IMG/VR virus record: IMGVR_UViG_3300049846_000808
Coordinates: 1 to 39,135 of that record
DNA length: 39,135 nucleotides
From: a virus
Reading direction: 5' to 3' (one strand)
Part shown: positions 5,742 through 13,243 of the stretch, piece by piece
Numbering within the stretch: position 1 is the stretch's first letter
How the letters are laid out: every line of letters begins with the position of its first letter
Program-made: the position numbers and the translations under genes
Notes under the pieces: generated by a model
Told to the model about the DNA's origin: nothing
The model's input: the letters and a program-made list of their open reading frames with translations, nothing else
Database searches by the model: none

Positions 5742-5763
5742 TTTATCCTAATTTTTGGATAAA
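5742..5763. promoter_or_regulatory. Operator-like palindrome over early promoter 1
   Basis: TTTATCC (5742-5748) and GGATAAA (5757-5763) form a perfect 7-bp inverted repeat with an 8-bp spacer. The right half overlaps the -33 TTTG box of the rightward promoter. The same core, TATCC-N8-GGATA, recurs at 7509-7526 in the same place relative to a second promoter. Occlusion of the -33 box by a dimeric regulator is inferred. Confidence 0.65.
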
Positions 5764-5784
5764 CTAAAATAGTGTGTATATTTG
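5754..5784 (+). promoter_or_regulatory. Rightward early promoter 1
   Basis: TTTG (5754-5757), a 19-bp gap and TATATTTG (5777-5784) match the -33/-7 consensus exactly. It precedes the ATG at 5823 by 38 bp. The stretch ATAGTGTGTATATTTGTG is shared with promoter 2 at 7535-7553. Confidence 0.85.
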
Positions 5785-5822
5785 TGTCATAGAAACAGTA
5801 GCCAAAACTAAAACACACAATT

Positions 5823-6131
5823 ATGAAAAAAATAGCCACATACCTATGGTGGTTCGAACAGCACGAACAGGCCAAGAAAAGGGCAGCCGAGGCACAGGCA
5901 AAGCTAAAGGCCGAGATAGCCGAGCTAGGCGACCAAAAGGAGCTTCTGGTCTCTTACTTCAAGTCGCACCCCGATTTCTTGGCACGCATAAAGGACAGGA
6001 TTGAAGAATACCCGTCAAAACAGTGGCGCAACTGGGTAAGGATGAAGGTTTGCAGCAAGATAACAAACGAAAGGTTTGAGCTTCTTACGCTTGGCGCACC
6101 AGAAATAAGAGAGATTGCACACTCTGTTTAA
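5823..6131 (+). CDS. First early gene, hypothetical (102 aa)
   Basis: Starts MKKIATYLWWFEQHEQAKKR. Residues 14-45 are a Lys/Ala/Glu-rich helix likely to form a coiled coil (AAEAQAKLKAEIAELGD); the C-terminal half contains Trp and basic residues (EEYPSKQWRNWVRMKV). No family recognised. As the first product after the early promoter it may be a host take-over or regulatory protein, but the sequence does not show a function. Confidence 0.7.
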   Translation: MKKIATYLWWFEQHEQAKKRAAEAQAKLKAEIAELGDQKELLVSYFKSHPDFLARIKDRIEEYPSKQWRNWVRMKVCSKITNERFELLTLGAPEIREIAHSV

Positions 6132-6165
6132 GGATAAAACCATTTTCAAACCAAACCCCATAACC

Positions 6166-6594
6166 ATGAACTACAAAGTAGGAGACACCGTGTATTTTTG
6201 CTCGGATAACCAAGTGAAACAGGGCATTATCTGGTTAATCGAATATGACCACCCGCCAGAATATCCAATTATTGTCAGAACGTCCGATGGGAACGCTTAT
6301 GCATTTACAGAGGATGGCTACTATGTTGGAGAAGAAAAGGAAAGCCAGCGCCTTTCCTTTACCCCCTTCGAAATTAAAGTAATCGGAGCTACCTACGAAC
6401 GGCCAGAGCCAGAAATCCCCATTGATACGATGGTGTGGGTTAAGCACAATAATCATAATAATTGGGAGGTTAGATTTTATTCTCACAAAAAAGACGGAAT
6501 GCACTATTGCTTTGACTGTCAAAAGAAAAGCAACCAAGCCGAAGGAGAGGCTTATCCTTGGTCTTACCTATCCATAGAATGCCCTTTAAAGTAA
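6166..6594 (+). CDS. Hypothetical SH3-like beta protein (142 aa)
   Basis: Starts at ATG 6166 (MNYKVGDTVYFCSDNQVKQG). The pattern KVGDTVYF...KQGIIWLIEYD and later PIDTMVWVKHNNHNNWEVRF suggests two small beta-barrel, KOW/SH3-like repeats. Cys residues occur near the C-terminus (HYCFDCQKK). The frame is open upstream to 6115, overlapping the previous gene; the chosen ATG follows a 34-bp gap. Function is unknown. Confidence 0.65.
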   Translation: MNYKVGDTVYFCSDNQVKQGIIWLIEYDHPPEYPIIVRTSDGNAYAFTEDGYYVGEEKESQRLSFTPFEIKVIGATYERPEPEIPIDTMVWVKHNNHNNWEVRFYSHKKDGMHYCFDCQKKSNQAEGEAYPWSYLSIECPLK

Positions 6595-6598
6595 CAAT

Positions 6599-6781
6599 AT
6601 GGCCAACACATTATTCACCCACATCACATCTCACCGCCTTAACGTTCGCGAAATCGAACGTAAGTGCGAGATACCTGCTGGCATGCTCGCCAAGGCCATA
6701 AAGGGGAGGCAACCGCTACCAGTAAAGTATTGGCCATTGCTCACCAACTACTTGAAAACACTAGGCTATGAAGGAGCGTAA
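6599..6781 (+). CDS. Small HTH protein (60 aa)
   Basis: 60 aa; LNVREIERKCEIPAGMLAKA followed by IKGRQPLPVKYW reads as a Cro/XRE-like helix-turn-helix with a short dimer or wing extension. It may be a second regulator of the early block or an origin-binding accessory protein. The gene ends inside the start of the DUF6291-like gene (14-bp overlap), implying coupled translation with it. Confidence 0.65.
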   Translation: MANTLFTHITSHRLNVREIERKCEIPAGMLAKAIKGRQPLPVKYWPLLTNYLKTLGYEGA

Positions 6782-7502
6782 GCAGTTTAATTTCTATCGT
6801 TCCTTTGCAGACATTGCGAATCAACTCCCGAAGAAATATCGGCTTGAGTTTTACGAAGCCATCATTAATCATCAATTAGTTGGTGCAACACCTGTTTTTT
6901 CTGGAGTTCTCGCAGTTGCTTGGGCAGGCGTTAAACATAGCTTGGAAAAACAACTAACTGGCTATGTCATAGCTACTTCCGAGCTAACACCCTCTGGGGG
7001 TGGCTCAGGGGGTGACCCCTTAGTACCCTCCGACATACCCCCAAAGCAAGTATTAAAGAATAAGAATAAGAATAAGGATAAAGAGAAAGGAGAAGTTAAA
7101 GAGTTAAACGAAAGTATACACATAGACACGCCTACTTTACCCGTTGTCGACTTTTCGACAACCCCGAGAAAAAAAAACGAGGTATATGAGCTGTTCCAAG
7201 AGTGGTACCAAAACGAATACGGGCTGGAATATCAAATGGCTAAAAAGGATTGGGTAGGCATCGCTAAAATGTCTGAATACCTCAATAATCTTGCGGCGCA
7301 AACCTCGTCAGACACAAACACCCTGTTTTTGGCCATTTTTAGCCGCTACAAGACACTTCCAAGGTTTTTCCAAGAGAATGTATCACCGAGCTTCATTGCG
7401 TCGCGTATGAACGAGATTTTGGCTATTCTGAAAGGGGCGAAAAACGCAGAGCAGAAGAATGACAAGGCCGCATCAGTTAGAGCTATTTTTGAGGGGCTGT
7501 AA
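6768..7502 (+). CDS. DUF6291-like replication protein
   Basis: 244 aa. Residues 7-65 (FNFYRSFADIANQLPKKYRL, EFYEAIINHQLVG, VLAVAWAGVKHSLEKQ) match the DUF6291 pattern found at the N-terminus of phage replication initiator-type proteins in Bacteroidota. A low-complexity linker (SGGGSGGD, then KNKNKNKDKEKGE) separates it from a helical C-terminal domain (from about residue 138) with WYQNEYGLEYQMAKKDWVGI, resembling replisome-organiser C-terminal regions. It probably binds the origin and loads the host helicase. No phage helicase or polymerase is visible, consistent with reliance on the host replisome. Confidence 0.65.
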   Translation: MKERKQFNFYRSFADIANQLPKKYRLEFYEAIINHQLVGATPVFSGVLAVAWAGVKHSLEKQLTGYVIATSELTPSGGGSGGDPLVPSDIPPKQVLKNKNKNKDKEKGEVKELNESIHIDTPTLPVVDFSTTPRKKNEVYELFQEWYQNEYGLEYQMAKKDWVGIAKMSEYLNNLAAQTSSDTNTLFLAIFSRYKTLPRFFQENVSPSFIASRMNEILAILKGAKNAEQKNDKAASVRAIFEGL

Positions 7503-7508
7503 AAAAAA

Positions 7509-7551
7509 TATCCAACAATTTGGATAAGTAGATTAATAGTGTGTATATTTG
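7509..7551 (+). promoter_or_regulatory. Early promoter 2 with overlapping operator
   Basis: TATCC (7509-7513), 8 bp, GGATA (7522-7526) reproduces the palindrome of promoter 1. TTTG (7519-7522), a 21-bp gap and TATATTTG (7544-7551) give the promoter boxes. It sits in the only sizeable gap between genes at 7502 and 7573 and would drive the recombination module. Confidence 0.75.
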
Positions 7552-7572
7552 TGGCACATAAACGCAGTAAAC

Positions 7573-7947
7573 ATGAAGACCGAAAAGCTAACAAAAACAA
7601 ACCTTATTCCGCTGGAGAAAGCTGCCGAAATAGAGGCTGTTTTGGGAAAGGAAATTGAAGACGTGATTACGTACAAAACAGGCCATAAGCGAGGGTTTGA
7701 CGAGATAAGCCCTTATACATTTGGATACTATACAAAGAATTTGTGCAAAAGGGATTTTAAGTTTGGTTTCTACGCCGTAGAATCTGCTGTTTTTGACAAA
7801 GAAAGTATTACGATTACAGTAGTTGGCCGCAAAAGATGGCAGAGGAATTTCTCTACGCTTGTCTTTCGAGGCGAAAAAATAGGATACAAGTTACCTACCT
7901 CGAAGATGCCAGAAGGGTTTATATATGGCAATTGGACAAAACTTTAA
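7573..7947 (+). CDS. Hypothetical protein (124 aa)
   Basis: Starts at ATG 7573, 22 bp after the TATATTTG box; the frame is open to 7549 but that overlaps the promoter. Sequence is mixed alpha/beta with a basic segment (TYKTGHKRGFDEISPYTFGY) and a beta-rich end (SITITVVGRKRWQRNFSTLV, then RGEKIGYKLPTSKM). No family recognised. Confidence 0.65.
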   Translation: MKTEKLTKTNLIPLEKAAEIEAVLGKEIEDVITYKTGHKRGFDEISPYTFGYYTKNLCKRDFKFGFYAVESAVFDKESITITVVGRKRWQRNFSTLVFRGEKIGYKLPTSKMPEGFIYGNWTKL

Positions 7948-7967
7948 TAACAATACCAAACACCCCT

Positions 7968-8123
7968 ATGACAACCATCCTACACTTCGCCAGAATTATC
8001 GACAAGCCTTTGTGCCATCTCTTCTTGATGGAGATTGGCAGACAGATGCTACATGCCCGACCGTCTACATGCGTGGACATGTCTACGCTACTAGACATAC
8101 TGACAGGCGTACAAAAGATGTAG
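7968..8123 (+). CDS. Short hypothetical ORF (51 aa)
   Basis: ATG at 7968, 20 bp after the previous stop, opens MTTILHFARIIDKPLCHLFL and ends TLLDILTGVQKM. It is hydrophobic/amphipathic and fills the gap before the gene at 8175. Two other frames are open here as well, so coding status is uncertain. Confidence 0.35.
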   Translation: MTTILHFARIIDKPLCHLFLMEIGRQMLHARPSTCVDMSTLLDILTGVQKM

Positions 8124-8174
8124 ACAAAAGTTTCTATAATCAATAAATCAGAGTTAAACATAAATCTCAATATT

Positions 8175-8390
8175 ATGACACGAGACGAGGCAATCGACTT
8201 TATAATCGAAACCATCTGGGAGACAGCCACTTCATCAGAAGAAGAACGGCTAATCGAGGCACTAGATGCCCTCGGAGAATACAAACATGCTCAGAGGCTG
8301 CGTGATGACATCAAGCAGCGTCAAGACGATTACTGGCAAGAATACTTTGACAACAGAGCAGAGACGATGAAGGACAGCGGCATATATTAA
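8175..8390 (+). CDS. Small acidic helical protein (71 aa)
   Basis: Strongly charged, Glu/Asp-rich helices: MTRDEAIDFIIETIWETATS, LIEALDALGEYKHAQRLRDD, QDDYWQEYFDN. Such small acidic proteins precede recombination genes in many phages, but no family is recognised. It lies 16 bp upstream of the annealing protein gene. Confidence 0.65.
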   Translation: MTRDEAIDFIIETIWETATSSEEERLIEALDALGEYKHAQRLRDDIKQRQDDYWQEYFDNRAETMKDSGIY

Positions 8391-8405
8391 TCAATTCTTA
8401 CAACC

Positions 8406-9071
8406 ATGAGCGAAAAAACACAATCGACTTTTGCAACGCTATACGCGATAGATTGCAATAGCCACACCGAAAAGAAAAACGGCCTTACCTACCTATCTTG
8501 GGCTTGGGCTTGGGCAGAAACCAAAAAACAATTTCCCGGTGCAAACTACAAGGTCGTAAAGTACGATGGCAAACCTTATCTATTCGACACAGACCTTGGT
8601 TATCTTGTGGAAACAGAGGTTACTATCGGAGGCGAAACGATTTCTATGCAGCTACCAGTGATGGATGGCAACAACAAAGCACAAAAGGCTACACAATATT
8701 CGTACAAGGCCAAAGAATATGTTAATGCCAAGTGGACTGGAAAGTATCTCGACAGAGAAGTAGAGCCAGCCACCATGTTCGACATCAACACGGCAATTAT
8801 GCGCTGCCTCACAAAGAACCTCGCCATGTTTGGTCTTGGCCTCTACATTTACGCAGGCGAAGACTTACCAGAGTCTGCAACAAGCACCCCTGTATCTGCA
8901 CCTCCACAGCTAGTTAAAAAGCAGCCTGTAACTCCTGAGAAGTGGGCGCAAATTTACAAGGCTATCTCCGAGGCAGACACCTCCGAGAAAAAGCAAAAGT
9001 ACTTTTCTGGCGCATGCTCTACATACGAGCTTACTAAAGAACAATTCGATACCCTTGACTCTCTAGTGTAA
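8406..9071 (+). CDS. Single-strand annealing protein, DUF1071/Sak-like
   Basis: 221 aa. The N-terminus (TFATLYAIDCNSHTEKKN, LTYLSWAWAWAETKKQFPGA, YKVVKYDGKPYLFDTDLGY) is the diagnostic start of DUF1071 single-strand annealing proteins, which anneal complementary ssDNA in phage recombination. The core continues to about residue 160 (MFDINTAIMRCLTKNLAMFG, LGLYIYAGEDLP); a flexible Ser/Pro/Val linker and a short helical tail follow. It overlaps the exonuclease gene by one base, forming a Red-like exonuclease/annealing pair. Confidence 0.85.
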   Translation: MSEKTQSTFATLYAIDCNSHTEKKNGLTYLSWAWAWAETKKQFPGANYKVVKYDGKPYLFDTDLGYLVETEVTIGGETISMQLPVMDGNNKAQKATQYSYKAKEYVNAKWTGKYLDREVEPATMFDINTAIMRCLTKNLAMFGLGLYIYAGEDLPESATSTPVSAPPQLVKKQPVTPEKWAQIYKAISEADTSEKKQKYFSGACSTYELTKEQFDTLDSLV

Positions 9072-9817
9072 TGGAATTGGCAAACAAACCCAAAGGAGTA
9101 TTCTCCGCAAGTCGCATAGTCGACTTGTGTCCTGTCGACCAGACAAAAACAAAGACGGCACAATCTTACTGCCTTGACCTCGCATTAGAAATTATTGGCA
9201 TAGAAAAAGACCTCGAGACTGCGGCCATGAGACACGGCGCAGTCAATCAGCATAACGCGTTTGAGTTGGTCGTCAAGCCACTCTACCCTAATGCGTTATG
9301 GCATGACGACTACATCCCAATCAATGATGTCTGTGGGGCTAGCCCTGATGTGCTAATAGACGGCATCCCTTTGGACATAAAATGTCCATATACGCCGATG
9401 TCGTTCTTTGAACATGTTGCCAAGATTGCGCGGCCTTATGCCTATCAGCTTAACATGCAGATGTGGGCGTGCAATTCTTCTCGCGCAATCATATGCTACT
9501 ATTGTACACGCCCTGAAACATTTGCAATGGAGGAATGGCGCGAGTACGACATTCCTCTTGATTCTCGATTCAGGCTGTTTGAGGTCTCGGTCGATGAGGC
9601 AATTGTGGACGAGATGAATGCAGCAATCGAGAAGTACTTGCCAGTTCGCAACCAGATAGTCGAAATGCTAAAATCGGCGACCGTAATCAGTGACGAGCAG
9701 TTCTTTTTTGATTCTGAAATAGGCGTGAAGTACCGCCATTTAAAGGACGCGACAACCATTACAAACTTAAAAGAGGCTTATAGGCTACACAACGAGTTTT
9801 TATATATAGCAAGATGA
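9071..9817 (+). CDS. YqaJ/lambda-exonuclease-like recombination nuclease
   Basis: 248 aa. A PD-(D/E)xK core is visible: GASPDVLIDGIPLDIKCPY (residues 89-107) supplies Asp93, Asp102 and Lys104. Upstream HGAVNQHNAFE (55-65) fits the conserved helix with a catalytic Glu, and YAYQLNMQMWA (about 128-138) fits the conserved Q-containing helix of YqaJ nucleases. It should resect dsDNA ends to provide ssDNA for the neighbouring annealing protein. Tight spacing with both neighbours (1-bp and 4-bp overlaps). Confidence 0.87.
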   Translation: MELANKPKGVFSASRIVDLCPVDQTKTKTAQSYCLDLALEIIGIEKDLETAAMRHGAVNQHNAFELVVKPLYPNALWHDDYIPINDVCGASPDVLIDGIPLDIKCPYTPMSFFEHVAKIARPYAYQLNMQMWACNSSRAIICYYCTRPETFAMEEWREYDIPLDSRFRLFEVSVDEAIVDEMNAAIEKYLPVRNQIVEMLKSATVISDEQFFFDSEIGVKYRHLKDATTITNLKEAYRLHNEFLYIAR

Positions 9818-10278
9818 AGATACAAGTAGGCATTGACCCAGACATTAACCGTTCTGGCGTGTGTATTCGCCACGATGGGGTTATCACTAGGCTAGAGGCA
9901 TGGACAATCGGGGAATTGGTTACCGAACTGATTGCGCTCAAGACATTTAACCCAGAGGCTCGTGTACTTGTTGCGATAGAAGGAGGGTGGCTTGTCAAGA
10001 AATCCAACTTTAGAGTAAGAGCCAAGACGGCTAGATATGGAGAGGCTGTTGCAAACGATACTGGGAAGAACGCTGGATATGGGATGGCAATTGCCGATTT
10101 GCTAACGCATTACAAATTCAACCCGAAAGTTATACGCCCAATCAATAAGAAGCCATTTAAAATCAACGGGTCTTGGACGCCCGAAGGACGGATAGCGTTC
10201 GACAATGCCAACGGGTTTCCTAGGAGGTACGTCAATGATGACATTCGAGACGCGGTCATTATTAGCCAGTTTGCATAA
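9814..10278 (+). CDS. RuvC-like Holliday junction resolvase
   Basis: 154 aa, normal for phage RuvC-type resolvases. The RNase H fold is marked by VGIDPDINRSG with Asp8, VLVAIEGGW with Glu56, and the C-terminal NDDIRDAVIIS with Asp142/143 and Asp146. It probably resolves branched recombination and replication intermediates before packaging. ATGA overlap with the exonuclease gene completes a three-gene recombination operon. Confidence 0.85.
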   Translation: MKIQVGIDPDINRSGVCIRHDGVITRLEAWTIGELVTELIALKTFNPEARVLVAIEGGWLVKKSNFRVRAKTARYGEAVANDTGKNAGYGMAIADLLTHYKFNPKVIRPINKKPFKINGSWTPEGRIAFDNANGFPRRYVNDDIRDAVIISQFA

Positions 10279-10302
10279 AAAACCATTGCCAGCTAGCTAT
10301 CT

Positions 10303-10323
10303 TAATATTATTGTGTATATTTG
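10303..10323 (+). promoter_or_regulatory. Early promoter 3
   Basis: TATATTTG at 10316-10323, preceded by an AT-rich block; the whole 21 bp are identical to the minus-strand sequence 3349-3329. It lies 23 bp upstream of the ATG at 10347. No -33 TTTG or TATCC palindrome is seen, so it is probably not under the same control as promoters 1 and 2. Confidence 0.65.
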
Positions 10324-10346
10324 TGTTATAGATAAACAATTCCAAA

Positions 10347-10517
10347 ATGACCCCAGATGCCAATACACTCGCCGAGCAACTACGTGCTAACCTTGTGCGC
10401 CTCCAGCAGCTACTTACCACAGAAGAACGTCAAAAGTATGGCGAACTGGTAGACTACGCCGTAGAGGACGCGAATCGCTTAAAATCACAACTACAACAAA
10501 ATGCTAGCAGTAAGTAA
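10347..10517 (+). CDS. Small helical protein (56 aa)
   Basis: ATG at 10347 just after promoter 3. 56 aa: MTPDANTLAEQLRANLVRLQ, QLLTTEERQKYGELVDYAVE, DANRLKSQLQ... Regular heptad spacing of Leu suggests a coiled coil. It ends 1 bp before the next ATG. Function is unknown. Confidence 0.6.
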   Translation: MTPDANTLAEQLRANLVRLQQLLTTEERQKYGELVDYAVEDANRLKSQLQQNASSK

Positions 10518-10518
10518 G

Positions 10519-11211
10519 ATGCACATTTTGGAGGCATTCAAGACTCCTAAATGCACAGACCAACAGGCTTTAAAAGAGAGGGTAAAAACCTCCCTTCAAG
10601 AGTACTACATTCGCGGTGGCTTTACCTCTGAGGGGCAATCGCAATACATATCCGAGATGTTGGCTATGCTCGTAAAAGACATCTCCACGTACTTTCAGCA
10701 TTTGCACGCAGGAGAGGTTTACTTAGCAATTGTCTACGGCGCAAACGGGGTATTCGGGGAGCTGCAAAGACCGTGTGTAAATGCGTTCATATCTTACATC
10801 AAGGCTTATATTGCTCTAAACGAGCGTAAGGCTGTGATGAAGGAGATAGAGGACGAAAGGCAAAGGCTTATGTTGCCGCAAGTATCAGAGGCTACAAAGG
10901 CAGAGGTAGATGCGAAGTTGCGGCAGTCCTATCTTGACAACATGGCAAACGTTCGTGCAGGTCGCAACATAGTTGACATTGGGGGCTTGCTCTTTGCCAA
11001 GCTAAAAGAAATTGGCCATGTTAGCCTAACTGACGAGCATATCAACGAAGCTGTTGAAGAATGTAGGGCTAGGGTTAGGCAACGTGTCAACGAGGCATTT
11101 AACCGCGAGCTACTAAACAGACATAACAACGGGGAGCATGTTTTTGTCCCACAAGCCGAGAAGATAGCCCTAAAACAATATTTCCAACAAAAACTAAAAG
11201 AGAAGAACTAA
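10519..11211 (+). CDS. Hypothetical early protein (230 aa)
   Basis: I used the ATG at 10519 (MHILEAFKTPKCTDQQALKE) because it follows the previous stop by 1 bp; the frame is open to an ATG at 10501. Mostly helical: an N-terminal domain to about residue 95 containing YYIRGGFTSEGQSQYISEML and GEVYLAIVYGANGVFGE, then a long charged helix (ALNERKAVMKEIEDERQRLM) and a basic C-terminal region. Not recognised; position after the recombination genes suggests a DNA-metabolism role. Confidence 0.65.
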   Translation: MHILEAFKTPKCTDQQALKERVKTSLQEYYIRGGFTSEGQSQYISEMLAMLVKDISTYFQHLHAGEVYLAIVYGANGVFGELQRPCVNAFISYIKAYIALNERKAVMKEIEDERQRLMLPQVSEATKAEVDAKLRQSYLDNMANVRAGRNIVDIGGLLFAKLKEIGHVSLTDEHINEAVEECRARVRQRVNEAFNRELLNRHNNGEHVFVPQAEKIALKQYFQQKLKEKN

Positions 11212-11212
11212 A

Positions 11213-11578
11213 ATGCCACAAACACAAGAACAGGCGCACGACCCACTGACAAACGACATCTTGCAGTGTCTTACCAACATATCTGCGCACCTACACATGG
11301 TGAACGGATGGTTTGACGCGGCATGGCCTTACCGCAATATTATCTGCCTCCACGACAGGAGGCTTTCGACCCAGATGCTCCAAACGCACGGACAGGTAAA
11401 GCTTGGGATAAAGGCCATTTCGAAAGAGTTTATACGGGATGACGAAAAAGCTCTTGATTACATGTTTGAGAGCATTGGAAGGGCTGTGTCGGCCATGCAG
11501 AAGCTGTCGATTGAGGAGAGGGCTGTATTTACGAAGAGACTAAACGCGTTGATGACTGAGGCGTTGAAAACGATATAA
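11213..11578 (+). CDS. Hypothetical protein (121 aa)
   Basis: Starts 1 bp after the previous stop. Helical throughout: DPLTNDILQCLTNISAHLHM, SISKEFIRDDEKALDYMF-type segments and AMQKLSIEERAVFTKRLNAL. No motif recognised. It is the last gene of the tightly packed early run; after it intergenic gaps widen and the DNA becomes visibly more AT-rich. Confidence 0.65.
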   Translation: MPQTQEQAHDPLTNDILQCLTNISAHLHMVNGWFDAAWPYRNIICLHDRRLSTQMLQTHGQVKLGIKAISKEFIRDDEKALDYMFESIGRAVSAMQKLSIEERAVFTKRLNALMTEALKTI

Positions 11579-11624
11579 GCAAGGCACACAAACAAATAAT
11601 TTTTAAACAAAAAATATAAAAGAA

Positions 11625-12038
11625 ATGGAAGCATTAAAACAAGTAAAGAAATTACTTACAAACGTTAATCAAATTAGGGATTTGTTTCAAAGGAAAATTC
11701 CTATGTGGCGTGCAGACGAAAAGACCTATGATAAAACAAGATATGGATTTGTCGAAGGTAGCTCTGATGGGTGGTATAAAGACTGTGAGATAAAGATACA
11801 TTTTGCAGCTTGGTGTGGAACTCATGGGTCGTCGGATACTTACAGACAGATTGACTTAGATGGAGATGTTTTTAAAAAACACTTGATGCTTTACCTTAAT
11901 AATAATAAAGAAAACATTATGATGTCTATTGCTGAAAGCATAGAAAATGAAGCAAAAAAATTAAAGTCAAAAGCCGAAAAAGAACTTAATGATGAATTGT
12001 CGAAACTAAAAGAATTAGATAATTGCGTAGTGTCGTAA
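11625..12038 (+). CDS. Hypothetical accessory protein (137 aa)
   Basis: The N-terminal two thirds look globular, with GSSDGWYKDCEIKIHFAAWC and GTHGSSDTYRQIDLDGDVF; the C-terminal third is a Lys/Glu-rich coiled coil (ENEAKKLKSKAEKELNDE). Codons are more AT-rich than upstream genes, as in the next three genes, suggesting a later-acquired block. Function is unknown. Confidence 0.65.
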   Translation: MEALKQVKKLLTNVNQIRDLFQRKIPMWRADEKTYDKTRYGFVEGSSDGWYKDCEIKIHFAAWCGTHGSSDTYRQIDLDGDVFKKHLMLYLNNNKENIMMSIAESIENEAKKLKSKAEKELNDELSKLKELDNCVVS

Positions 12039-12073
12039 AATGGCAGAGGCGTTGGGAGGTAAAGAATAGAACT

Positions 12074-12472
12074 ATGGAATTAAAAGGAATAATTACTCAA
12101 GGTGAATAAAAGATATTAACCTGTTGTGACCGCATAACTGATATACTAATTGATGGCGTTTCGCTTTACGATAAACTTTATGAGTTATCTGGTCAAGACG
12201 AGAATGAATATTCTATAGATAGCACCAAGAAAAGCACAAGTTGCGGTGTTAGGTATGTGATATTAGATGAGCGACCAACAGAAGACAAAGCATTTGAGCA
12301 ACAATACGCAGAAATAGCAATGCAAATGCTTTATGCTGCATACGTATCTGGTTGCTATAGCTACTGGACTTGTGGGGCTGGAGGTTTCGATTATGTGATT
12401 GATAACGATGAGCATTCAATATTTAAAGAACTTGAAAACCACATCGGCAAGTATATTCATTTTATTATTTAA
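12074..12472 (+). pseudogene. Gene with in-frame TAA at codon 12
   Basis: ATG at 12074 begins MELKGIITQGE and then hits TAA at 12107-12109. The same frame continues with clear protein-like sequence KILTCCDRITDILIDGVSLY and on through DEHSIFKELENHIGKYIHFI to the stop at 12470-12472. The whole would be 132 residues. Translation could restart at the in-frame GTG at 12257, giving 71 aa, but that would discard a coding-like segment. It is either a nonsense mutation, a sequencing error, or a read-through stop. Function is unknown. Confidence 0.6.
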
Positions 12473-12496
12473 GTGCGGCATATTAAAAAACAACAA

Positions 12497-12862
12497 ATGA
12501 GCAACCTACAATTAAGCCTAAAGAGGCGGTGGTTTGAAATGACCAAAGCTGGCATCAAAAAAGAAGACTACAGAGTTATTACCCCCTATTGGTGGAGTAG
12601 ATTAGTCCAATCTGGGGTAATCTACCGAAACGACCCGATGGATGAAGCTGGAAGTATTCTTTTGCCAATTAATGAATGGAAAATGTTGATGCCAAAGAAA
12701 TTCGATTACAACATTATGACTTTAGGCTACCCAAGTTCAACCGACACCAACCGCATTTTGAGGCTTGGGCATAAGGGGATTGAAATAAGAACAGGCAACC
12801 CAGAATGGGGTGCAGAAGAAGGGAAGCTGTACTTTGTGATTAAGCATGGAGATATTTTATAA
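12497..12862 (+). CDS. ASCH (PUA-like) domain protein
   Basis: From ATG 12497 the protein is 121 aa: MSNLQLSLKRRWFEMTKAGI, KKEDYRVITPYWWSRL. The LSLKxxWFxMxxxGxKxEdYR...YW signature is the start of the ASCH fold (PUA-like RNA-binding beta-barrel), and GHKGIEIRTGNPEWGAEEGK, YFVIKHGDIL fits its end. ASCH proteins bind RNA or modified nucleosides; some have nuclease or deacetylase activity. In phages its role is unclear. It is one of the AT-rich accessory genes at the end of the early block. Confidence 0.75.
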   Translation: MSNLQLSLKRRWFEMTKAGIKKEDYRVITPYWWSRLVQSGVIYRNDPMDEAGSILLPINEWKMLMPKKFDYNIMTLGYPSSTDTNRILRLGHKGIEIRTGNPEWGAEEGKLYFVIKHGDIL

Positions 12863-12873
12863 ATCAATTACCA

Positions 12874-12883
12874 CCCCCCCCCC
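12874..12883 (+). repeat. C10 homopolymer upstream of start codon
   Basis: Ten consecutive C residues end 6 bp before the ATG at 12890, in the 27-bp gap between two genes. Slippage here would change leader length but not the reading frame, so any effect would be on transcription or translation initiation. Confidence 0.85.
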
Positions 12884-12889
12884 AACAAT

Positions 12890-13243
12890 ATGATAAACTC
12901 AAATAGTATAGTAGAATTTAACACAGAGAAAGTAAAAGGACTGTTTATATCAGTGCCTCACGATACTATTGTAGAAGAATGCCACATTAAAGATAAAGAA
13001 AGTATGAGATTTGTTTTAATGGTATGTTTTGGCAAGAAGAACTTAATCCCTTCATGGACTCCAATTATAATACCCGAAGGTAATTATAAGATTATGGGTC
13101 TTTCAAATGAATTAACTGAAAAGCAAATAAGTGAAGAAATCGGTTTAACTTATCACGAATATTTAAGATTGCTCGAAGAAAAAGTTGTTACGGTTAATTA
13201 TTCAGACTTCTCAAATTACTGGCTGGTTGTCGTTTTAAACTGA
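12890..13243 (+). CDS. Hypothetical accessory protein (117 aa)
   Basis: Beta-rich N-terminal half (SIVEFNTEKVKGLFISVPHD, RFVLMVCFGKKNLIPSW, TPIIIPEGNYKIMG) followed by LTEKQISEEIGLTYHEYLRL and a short Trp-containing end. The pattern is reminiscent of small DUF-type phage proteins but I do not recognise it. It is the last plus-strand gene; a GCTAAC-containing element follows its stop codon, then convergent lysis genes. Confidence 0.65.
   Translation: MINSNSIVEFNTEKVKGLFISVPHDTIVEECHIKDKESMRFVLMVCFGKKNLIPSWTPIIIPEGNYKIMGLSNELTEKQISEEIGLTYHEYLRLLEEKVVTVNYSDFSNYWLVVVLN

Noticed and set aside
12098-12109. Genome-wide stop-codon reassignment suggested by the internal TAA
   Set aside because: Many genes here end with TAA, TAG or TGA at expected positions with start/stop overlaps, so one internal TAA is better explained locally.
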